A stretch of DNA of 64,000 nucleotides from Oryzias latipes. Its lineage: Eukaryota; Chordata; Actinopteri; Beloniformes; Adrianichthyidae. Under the pieces are notes generated by a model. It saw nothing but the letters and a program-made list of their open reading frames with translations. It had not been told where the DNA came from and ran no database searches. The stretch covers positions 22,545,398 to 22,609,397 of the forward strand of contig NC_019876.2 in NCBI RefSeq assembly GCF_002234675.1, given 5' to 3'. The translations under genes and the position numbers were made by a program. Shown in pieces: positions 1 through 10,775 of the stretch; position 1 is the first letter of the stretch, and each line of letters opens with the position of its first letter.

Positions 1-549
1 TCTATTTTAGTTTACTATCATATGGGTGTCATCTTTATCAGGTTAACAAATCCATCAGGGAGCATACAAACCTTTCTGCAGTTTCACTTAAGAACTCACC
101 TGCAGTATCAGAGAAATCCCATACTCATTTACACAAATCAAAGATAATTACCAAAATTATTAAAAAAAGTTATCATTGATGAAGACAGATCTGTGAAGCC
201 AGCAGAAATGTTTTCATGCAGTTGTATTGCTTCTCTGATAAATGTTAGACATCTCTTATCATTTGAAGTGGAAGATTTTGGAGAACTGGTGACTTGTCTT
301 TTTTGTTTTGTTTAAATTTTGAGGACCAAACGCCTGTCTAACAAATCTTTACTTTCACCAACTGTGAAACCTGAGGAGCTGAACTGACGTCTGGTTGTTT
401 TGTCAGAGTGTCACTGGCGTCAGACGTGCTACCACACCCTCCTCATCCTTAGCACAGGATCCAGCATCACGTACGTAGCAGCATGTTTCAATTCTTTCCG
501 AATGAGGACAAAAATGACAGCCTTGTCCTTTTCTTCATAGTTTCTGAAG
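1..549. other. No recognisable gene
   Basis: AT-rich sequence with no clear coding potential. A possible exon starts after TGTCAG at 407 and resembles one at 9283, but its reading phase could not be fitted. Confidence 0.3.
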
Positions 550-3500
550 CTGCACCGGGGGATTTCTCTGCTGGCATGAAGGTAAAACTGATTTCAGAAG
601 AACAGAAGTTCATGCTGGCAGGAGCTGCTTAACCCTTGTGCTATCTTAGATGACCCCACCCTCACATTGAAGTGTTCTCCCTACCATGACAAAGGTGGAT
701 AAAGGTGGAAAGATTTCATGTAATCCATGGACACCAGTGAGGTTCACAAATCATTGAAGAAAAGAGGTTCAGAGCACTGTCTAGTGGGTCTAGATGACCC
801 AAATCCCAATGGTAAAGTGCCTAGGATAGCACAAGAGTTACGGCTGTCACTGTGTTTGTGGACACTGCTGAGCTCCTCACACATACAGGACATCCAACTT
901 TAACATTACCCTTTTCATTACTGTAATCATAAACTTCTCTACACATTTCTCCAACATAAACTTACATTTATCCTCCACAAAACACAGAGAAAGAACTTAG
1001 CTTATTGTAATATTTTGTAGACGTTCTCCAGTGATACTTTGGTCTAATTCCCAAAGTTCCAAAGATGTGATAAAAAGCTGTACTTTTTCACAAGAACTGA
1101 AGAACTGCATTATTGAGTTCAGACATTAATTTAAAGGAAAACTAATACTGGATAAAATATTCAAAAGGCAGTTAGAAGAAGTAAAAGCCTTATAAATTGT
1201 CCTGCCATGCCCTAGACCAAACTCATTACCACTATCAGTGCACCCACCATCTGTTATAGTCCTGTTCCTCTTTAATTGATTACATATTCAGGATGAGGTG
1301 CTTCTGTTTGTTTTCTTTATTTAAAGAAAAAAAATGTCTTCTTCAGCATCTCAGACCTTTATATTTTCAAGGATATTTGCAGTTGTTTTACTTATAGGAT
1401 CTATTTTCTTCTATTTTCATAGAAGCTAACAAGTAACAGGATCATCCTATCATACGGCCCAGATTGTTGTGTTAAAGGAGAAATGGTTTATCTTTAACTA
1501 CCTTGAATTTTGAAGCTGAAGTGGTTTGATGCGCATTTGCATCAATAGTCGTCAAGTGGTTAAATCCCCACTGTTGGTGCTTTACCCTCGACTTCCTGTT
1601 TTTATGGTTGAAAACGTTAATCAATCACCAGCGTTTCACGATCTCTTATTTTCAGTACGTCAAAAAACAACAAGTAGTGATCACCCAAAGCATCAATATG
1701 TGACATGGAGGGAGATCCCTGTCCACGCGTCAATATTTCACAAATTGGGTGAGAACGTGTCGGCTCCTTATGCTGGTTTAACTGCATCTTGGCCTCTTTC
1801 AGGTGAAGGATCTGGCGCAGATGTTTTCAGGAATGTCAGCCAAAATTGGATCAAACAAGAAGAGGGAACCCAAAGAAGTACACCAGCTCTCACAGGTAGC
1901 AGATCCTCTAAAATCCAGATGTAATCCTAATTTAAGACCAGATTAAACAGCCTTGTTATAAACTCAGAAGAAGAAATTCACTTTCCTTCTTTTATTTTCT
2001 GCTTTTGGGTTTATAAGTGGAACCTCTTTACCTCAATGAGTCCAGCTGTTCTCACAGTTATCAATAGCAGTTTTAACTCACGTGTCATCCCATCATGTTT
2101 TTAGAAGTGCTGTTGTTCTCCTTTAGTTAAAAAGCCTACTTTGGATTTATCACCAGTTAGAAATTTGACATTTCTTTTTGTTTCAGAAGTTCTTAAAAAG
2201 GTATTTTATAGTCAACTGATGGTCTTTTTAGAAGAGTACACTATCCTTGAGGTTTTTCTGTCTGGGTTTAAAGATTTTCACAGTCCAGAATCAGATGTGG
2301 TAATAGTTATTAATTTTTAATTAATTTTTAGCTATAGATTCAGGGCATATTCATATCCCATGATAAGACACATATACCGAAATTGTTCCAGAAGACATAT
2401 TCTATTTATTCAAGAGTATGACTTGGAAAAACTCTGCCTGAATATTAATACGCCTTTCAATGTAATAAAATGGTCAAATTTATTGTATGTAATGATCATA
2501 ATGTTAAGCACTGCAACTGTATCTCATATACAAGTTGCTTTTACCTATGTAAGCAAATTCATAGTGCTTTTATTTTGGAAACGTAATATATATTTGTTCT
2601 TAAACGGAACAGTCAACATTGTCTGATTTTTACAACAAATATTTTTCAGTATAAGCTGCAGCTCCGCTTTCTCACACATGGAAGTAAACACATATTTTAC
2701 CGCTCATCACTGCAATGGTTGTTAGGTTTGGAGTTGCTGGACCCAAAAAGGCAGACGAGGACTTGGTTTGATTTAGTGAGTTTTATTGTAGGATGAAACA
2801 GATGATGTTGGGCGTTGGATTTTTGGTGTTGGTCTTGGTTCTTTTGGGTTTTTGTTCTTTGGAGGAGGATTCAGAGTTTCTTGCGAAATTTTGATCTGGA
2901 GGCTTGGGTTCTTGTGGCTTCGGTTCTGGTGGCTTTGGAGTGGACGTTGGCTTTGGCGTTGGCTTGGGCGTCGGCTTGGCTTGGTGTGGACTGTGGGCGT
3001 TAGCTTTGGCTTGACTTGGCTTGGCTTTGGATTTGGCTTGGGTTTCGGCGTAGGTTTGAGCGTAGACTTCGGCTTTGGCCTTGGTGAGGGCTTTGGCGTA
3101 GGCTTTAGTTTGGCTTTGGCTTGGATCGGCGAGTCCTTCATTAGGGCAGACGAACCGACAATGGCTGGAGGGCCAGATGGACTAAATAGGGTCCCTGATT
3201 GGATGTTGAGCAGGTGTGCGAGACCGGATCATCACGCAGGTGTGCGGGGACGACCCCGACGCCTGACAGTACCCCCTCCACAAGGGACGCCACCTGGCGG
3301 CCGAAAACGGTCAGGGTGCAGAAGACGGAAATCACGCACAAGACCATCATCCAAAATTAAGGAGCGAGGCACCCAACACCGCTCCTCCGGGCCATAGCCC
3401 TCCCAATCAACAAGATACTGAAACCCACGACCCCGACGGCGCACATCCAGGATGCGACGAACCGAAAAAGCAGGATGGCCATCCATGAGCCGGGCGGGCG

Positions 3501-6500
3501 GAGGGGGCACGGACGGAGGGCACAGCGGACTGGTCACCACTGGCTTGAGGCGGGACACGTGGAACACTGGGTGGACTCTCATGGAGCGGGGAAGACGGAG
3601 CTTGACAGACGCCGGATTGATGATGGAGTCAATCTCAAAAGGGCCAACATAACGGGGAGACAACTTCCTGGACTCTGTGAGCAATGGCAGATCCCTGGTT
3701 GACAGCCATACCTGTTGCCCAGGTGTATAAGCAGGGGCAGCAGTGCGACGCCTGTCCGCAACCGTCTTAGTGCGGTGAGAAGTGCGGAGGAGAGACTATT
3801 TGGTTGCTGTCCAGATCTTACGACAACGACGGATATGGGCTGTCACCGATGGCACTGCCAAATCCAACTCCTCAGAAGGAAAAAGAGGAGGCTGGTATCC
3901 CAGTGATGCTTCAAAAGGAGAAAGGCCAGTGGGAGAAGAAACCAGAGAATTATGAGAGTATTCCACCCAGGCCAGGTAATCAGACCAAGACGAGGGGTTC
4001 TGGGAGCAGACACAGCGGAGAGCGGACTCCAAGTCCTGGTTGGTGCGCTCTGTCTGACCATTGGTTTGAGGATGGAAGCCAGAGGACAGACTGGCCGTGG
4101 CTCCCAGAGCTTGGCAAAAACATTTCCAGACCTGGGATGTGAACTGGGGCCCCCGATCCGAGACTATGTCCGAAGGAATACCATGAAGGCGGAACACATG
4201 GATGGAGAGAGCACTGGCAGTGTCAGCGGCGGTGGGAAGCTTGGGCATAGCCACGAAGTGAGCAGCCTTGGAAAAACGGTCGACTATGGTGAGTATGACT
4301 GTGTTCCCCTTAGAAGCGGGGAGACCGGTGACAAAGTCGACAGCGATGTGAGACCACGGCCGGGAGGGGATAGGTAGAGGCTGGAGGAGCCCGGCGGGTG
4401 CTTGATGGGTGGACTTGCTGGTAGCACACACAGTGCACGCCGCCACGAACGACCTGGTGTCCCTGACTATAGTTGGCCACCAGAAACGCCGTTGAATCAA
4501 AGACAGAGTACGACGGAGACCCGGGTGGCAAGAAAAACGAGAAGCATGGATCCAAGACAGCACTTGAGACCGAACAGCTGCAGGAACAAATTGGCGGTTG
4601 GTCGGTCCCCCTCCTGGGTCGGGGTCGGTGGTCAGAGCATCATTAATGGCCGTCTCTATCTCCCAAGTTAGGCTGGCCACCACACACGAAGAAGGGAGAA
4701 TTGGATTTGCCGAGAGGTCAGGGTCATTAGGGCGGTGTAAACGCGAAAGTGCGTCGGGCTTGAGGTTGCGAGATCCAGGACGGAAGGAAACTGTGAAATT
4801 GAAGAACAAGGCTCATCGAGCTTGGCGAGGGTTAAGTCTCTTGGCCGAGCTCAGATACTCCAAATTTTTGTGGTCGGTCCAAACTAAGAAGGGATGTTCA
4901 GCCCCCTCCAACCAGTGGCGCCACTCTTCGAGGGCCAGTTTAATGGCCAATAATTCCCGATTTCCCACGTCGTAGTTTCGTTCGGAGGCTGAAAGCTTAC
5001 GGGAGAAGAAAGCACATGGATGGAGTTTGCCGTCCTCCGCGCGTTGGGAGAGAACGGCTCCCACCCCGGTATCTGAGGCGTCAACTTCCACAACGAACTG
5101 ACGGGTGGGGTCGGCTTGGGCCAAAACTGGGGCTGAGGTAAAAAGCTCCTTGAGATGTTTGAAGGCCTCCTCCGCCCCCTGGTGCCACAGAAAAGGCCTT
5201 TTGGTGGATGTTAGGTTGGTCAGGTGATTTACTAAACTGCTATAGTTGCGTATGAAACGGCGATAAAAGTTTGCAAAACCTAGGAAGCGCTGTAGGTCTT
5301 TTCGTGTAGTTGGTTTGGGCCAGTCCTTGATTGCGGAGACTTTAGTTGGGTCCATATTCATTTTCCCCCTTTCGATAATGAAACCCAGGAAAGAGACTCT
5401 GGGAACATGAAAGTCACATTTCTCCGCCTTGACAAAAAGTTTGTTTTCGAGTAATCTCTGCAGGACCAAGCGGACATGTTGACAGTGGGTCTCGAGTGAG
5501 GGTGAATAGATGAGTATGTCATCAAGATAGACAAAAACAAAGCGGTTCAGGAAATCACGTAGGACATCGTTAACAAGAGCCTGGAACACAGCAGGGGCGT
5601 TGGTTAAACCAAAGGGCATAACTAGATATTCAAAATGGCCCAATGGGGTGTTGAAAGCTGTTTTCCATTCATCCCCTTCCCGAATTCGCACCAGGTGATA
5701 GGCGTTTCGTAAGTCTAACTTACTGAATACTGAAGCACCCTGGAGGTATTCGAAAGCAGAGTTCAACAAGGGCAGGGGGTATTTATTTTTGACAGTGATT
5801 TTATTTAACTGGCTGTAGTCAATACAGGGACGAAGTGTTTTGTCCTTTTTCTCGACAAAGAAAAAACCCGCTGCCAGGGGGGAGGAAGATGGTCGGATGA
5901 TCCCAGCCGCCAGCGATTCCTTGATATAAAGTTCCATGGCTTGGAGCTCTGGTTTCGAAAGGCGGTAGAGGCGAGAAGTGGGCAAGGTGGCCCCCGGGAT
6001 CAACTCTATGGGACAGTCATATGGTCTGTGAGGAGGAAGAGTAGATGCTTTTATTTTACTAAAGACAGCCGCCAGGTCAATGTAGATGGGAGGGACGCCG
6101 GACAGATCTGGGACCTCTGGAGGAGGTGTGGTCATGGGTAAATCTGGATATGCAGAGCGAAGACAGGTGGAATGACAATATGGACTCCAGCTCATAATGC
6201 TGTTAGACTGCCAGTCGATATGGGGATTGTGTTGACACAGCCAGGGGCGACCCAAGATTATTTGTCTGGAAGGCGCCTGGAAAACATAAAACTGCAGGGT
6301 TTCCACATGGTTGCCCGAAACACAAAGGAGAACTGGAGCAGTTTGGTTATTAATAACTGTGAGGGGTTGCCCATCTGCCGCACTTACTCTTAGAGGAGGG
6401 TCTAACGGAACGAGTGATAAACCAGCCTCGAGAGCCAGGTCCTCATTGAGGAAGTTTCCTTCCGCACCAGAGTCAATCAGGGCCGAAACAGAACCAGACC

Positions 6501-9500
6501 ACGAACCAGAGGAAAGAGAAACCAGGAATTCTGAACTTGATGGGGTGAGGCTTTGAGAGTCTTTGCCCCTCAGTGACCCCATTATCACTGAGGGGCTCTG
6601 TCTTTTGGTTTTACAGGACAGACCGCCACCCTGTGTGTATTACTGCCACAATAGAAGCATTCACCTCTTGTCCATCGATCCTGTCTTTCCTTTGGAGTCA
6701 AACGAGTCCTCCCCAACTGCATCGGTTCCTCTGTTGATGACGTGGGAGCTGAGGATTCAAAAAAACTGGGAGGGGGCGTTACCTGCCGTGACGTAGGTTT
6801 CGGAAAGGTCTGCTGGGATTTGTAGTTCCGGGATGAGCGGCGCTCTCGAAGGCGGTTGTCAATTCTAATGGAGAGAGAAATAAGAGATTCCAGGGAGTCA
6901 GGTTTGTCGTAATGCAAAAGCTCGTCCTTTATGGAATCGGATAAACCGTTGTAAAACACTTCTAGAAGCGCTCTAGTGTCCCAACCCACCTCCGTGGCCA
7001 GGATGCGGAAGTCAACTGAGTATTCGGCCACGGAGCGTTTGTCTTTGCGCAGGGTCAGCAGTTTGCGGGAGGCGTCGTGGTATCTTTCTGGTGTCTCGAA
7101 TACTTGTTTAAAGTGGCCCATAAAATCTTGAAATGATAACGCCGTCATGTTGTGGTTCGCTAAGAACGCTTCGGCCCATTCAAGAGCTCGACCGCGTAAC
7201 AGTCCGGTAACATAGGCTATCTTGGCTGCGTCGGAGGAATACATGCTGCCTTGTTGTGAGAACACCTGCGAAGACTGGAGGAGGAATCCCCTACAATGGT
7301 CGGATGTTCCCGAAAAAGGATCCGGATTGGGGATGCGAGCTTCCAGGACAGGTGAAGCATGAGGTGGCGGAGTCTGCGGCATAGGAGCCACGCCGGCGGA
7401 GTCAGGTGAGCGTGAATCGGCAATGGTTTGGAGCAATGAGTGGAGCTGGGACAACTGCTGTGAGATGGCTTGTTGATTTCCCGAAAGGCTGTGAAGCATT
7501 TGTTCATGTCTGTCCATGGTGGAGGCGTGGGAGGACAAAGTCTGGTTCACGGGGTCCGGGCCTGCTGGGTCCATGTTGGTCGGTTCGTTCTGTTAGGTTT
7601 GGAGTTGCTGGACCCAAAAAGGCAGACGAGGACTTGGTTTGATTTAGTGAGTTTTATTGTAGGATGAAACAGATGATGTTGGGCGTTGGATTTTTGGTGT
7701 TGGTCTTGGTTCTTTTGGGTTTTTGTTCTTTGGAGGAGGATTCAGAGTTTCTTGCGAAATTTTGATCTGGAGGCTTGGGTTCTTGTGGCTTCGGTTCTGG
7801 TGGCTTTGGAGTGGACGTTGGCTTTGGCGTTGGCTTGGGCGTCGGCTTGGCTTGGTGTGGACTGTGGGCGTTAGCTTTGGCTTGACTTGGCTTGGCTTTG
7901 GATTTGGCTTGGGTTTCGGCGTAGGTTTGAGCGTAGACTTCGGCTTTGGCCTTGGCGAGGGCTTTGGCGTAGGCTTTAGTTTGGCTTTGGCTTGGATCGG
8001 CGAGTCCTTCATTAGGGCAGACGAACCGACAATGGCTGGAGGGCCAGATGGACTAAATAGGGTCCCTGATTGGATGTTGAGCAGGTGTGCGAGACCGGAT
8101 CATCACGCAGGTGTGCGGGGACGACCCCGACGCCTGACAATGGTGGTCTTTTTTTAGAGCGTTGTACACATCACTCTGATCCATCAGGTCGCTGAACTAA
8201 AATCTATTGCTGGAAGGTTCTGCAGAACTGTGGCCCACTTTGCTGATAGCATTTTGGCTGGTGCTACGTGCATTAGCCGCTGTGCAGCTGCAGTGCTTCA
8301 CTCGTTCTTATCTGAGTCCGCTAAAAAGCACTGCAATCTGTGCTTTTATATGATACTGGCAGCAACATGGCTCAGAGTTTCGGTTCGGTTTCCATCCTAA
8401 GTAAAAACTAAGTAGTTCATGTCTCATAACAACAAAACAAGCTGCGCCTTACTGAGATCTTGTTGTTGTTTGGTGCGGTGTAGAGCTGCTCAGAGAGGCT
8501 CCGTGTGCTCTGCTGCCAACTAGCTGTCGGAGATAAGATTGGAAAACAAGAGTCAGACGCTGAAGGACTCTCATAAATAATTAGATATCTTCCTGACCGC
8601 ATTTTGAATCGATACAAGTATCGCCAAATGCATTTTTTTTACACCCCTACTATTAGACCTGTCGGCTCCATTTGCAATATGAGCGGTTGGAGAGCTTGGC
8701 CTGTAGGAAATTGGCCAGTGAGTGTAAGTGGCCTTTTTGCCCCGTGTCACTGGGAATCAGAGGTCCCTCACCGCCAAAACTTATTTTTAAATTGACTTAA
8801 TAGTAAAGAGGACTTTGACCAATTTTTCTATCATATCTTATTTTAACACCAACACGTCTGTAGTTACTTTATGTAGTTTTAGCATACTATATGTATTTGT
8901 ATATAACCCCTTGTGATGATACAGATATTAAGGTTTATGGAAATTGTTAAAGTGCTATATAGATTAAATTGGATTGGACTGAATTATGTTTTGCTCTCCT
9001 TGATTTGGTTTGATCACTCTTGTTTTTTTTTTACAATGTATAAGTGTATTTCTCTCTATTTTTTTATTCATTGTTGAGTTTATTTTCATAAAGTCGTGTT
9101 TGGTAACTTTCCAGTTATCAGTGACTCTCCTTTCCCTTCAAAATGATGTTGATTTGTTTATGAAAAACTTGTTTATGACTTCCCAGTCTCATTCACCAAA
9201 AAACATCCCAGCACCTTCTGTTCTATGTATGTCTGACATTTTGTACCATGTTAGATGACTACTTTCATCTTTTCTTTGTCAGAGTGTCAAAGAAACCACA
9301 AGCACAGCGGAGTCCTCCCAGACTGAAGTCTCTCAGGAGGTTCCATTATTATGTATGTTTGAAAACTACTTTTCTTTTAATTCTGAAGAAATTGACAGTA
9401 ATATGGTTGTCTTTTTTTCCATTTGAAGCTGAACCACCCACTCTCATTACTGACATGAAGGTAAAGCAGATACATAAAGACATTCTTAAAAATGAAAACT

Positions 9501-10735
9501 GAATTTTCCACAGACTGACTGAAACGGTAAACTTGTTTCAGGTGAAGGAGCGGCTTCAGATGTTTAAAAGTCTGGAAAGCAAAACTCCTAAAAAGAAGCA
9601 GCAACTCTTCCAGGTGATGGAGACTGAAAATGTTCCTGTTGTCTTTTGGATCTTTTAAAACATTCTTGCTTTTATATAATTTGACATGATTATTTCCTGC
9701 CTCCTGTTGTTCAGGTAAAGACTCATGCTCGTGGAATTTCATTTGCCACTAAGGAGGAAACAATGCTGGCGAAAAAGACAAACAGAGAGGAGCAAAAAGG
9801 AGTGAAGGTGGTCATAATCTGCTGTTCTACTTTCATCTCTTCATGCAGCTGCACAGACTTAAAGACAAGCAGCTATAAATACTGACCAATCGTTATATAA
9901 CAGACAGGACAATACAAGTATGTAAAGTAAACACATTCAAGTTTGCATGAATCTATAAACTAATAAAAAGTAAGTAAAAGCTGGGTTTCAAAGCCAGAGT
10001 TAAGAAGGTCATAAGGTGTGATGTCTGTACGCTGTGGAAGCCCCGCCCTCCTCTAGATGACTAGTTGACCTGGATGACCATATGGAACTCTTTCTTATTA
10101 TTCACTAATAAATGTAAAAATGAATTATTGATTTAAAAACATGTATTTTTTAAAACATAAAGCAGGATTTCTGGAATTAGATGCTTTAGAAATAAGACTG
10201 AGTGACTAAAATGATCGATTAGTCACCCAATCTTATTTCTAAAGTATCTAAATCTGCTTTATTTTGAATTTTCTTTGGAAAACGCAGCAGGAAGAAATGC
10301 AGCTTTAAATTATGTTTTTTTCATTTTTTTTTTTTTTTAGATTTCCTTGTAAATACTTATTTTGCTGTGTTTGAAAAGGAACCAGCCTCAACATTAACTA
10401 ACGTGGGAAACAGTAAAAGCGTCAGAAAATCACAAACCAAGCTGCCCAACTGTGTAAACTTGTGATTTGCTACAGGTTTTCTACAGCATTTATCCATGAC
10501 CTATTTACTGTGATTTGAGGTCAAATGTTTTTATAATTTATAAGTAAATGAGTTACAGAGGTTCCGAAATTCCCTCCACTAACCTGAACCCTTTTTTTTT
10601 TTTTTTTTTTTCTTACTATGTCTTTATGTTTACTCATGTTTTACTCTGATAATTTCTTATTGACGTTTTATTCTGTTTTTCTTATTTTAACCTTGTACAG
10701 CGACCTTGGGTGACCTGAAAGGCGCTTGAAATAAA

Positions 10736-10775
<40 letters not shown>

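Larger units (their letters stand above)
2720..8139 (-). mobile_element. Ty3/gypsy chromovirus (Tf1/sushi-like), full length
   Basis: Complete LTR retrotransposon of 5,420 bp on the minus strand: LTR, gag, pol (protease, RT, RNase H, integrase, chromodomain), LTR. It is flanked by a perfect 5-bp target duplication, ATGGT, at 2715-2719 and 8140-8144. The LTRs are both 549 bp and differ at one position (3085 T versus 7956 C), so the insertion is very recent. Pol has two in-frame stop codons, so this copy cannot make a full Pol by itself. It sits inside an older hAT element, itself in an intron of the repeated-exon gene. Confidence 0.95.
7591..8139 (-). repeat. 5' LTR of gypsy element
   Basis: 549 bp, identical to the 3' LTR except at 7956. 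Reading from the promoter, I infer U3 of about 109 nt (8139-8031), a long R from 8030, and a poly(A) signal AATAAA at 7658-7653 (minus strand) followed by a short U5. Confidence 0.95.

Noticed and set aside
1526-1924. 132-aa plus-strand ORF
   Set aside because: Not in the frame of the candidate exon at 1803-1895 and without recognisable domain.
7723-8157. Gly/Phe/Trp-rich ORF on the plus strand of both LTRs (also 2852-3397)
   Set aside because: It is the antisense of the repetitive LTR and against the transcription direction of the element; low complexity, no domain.
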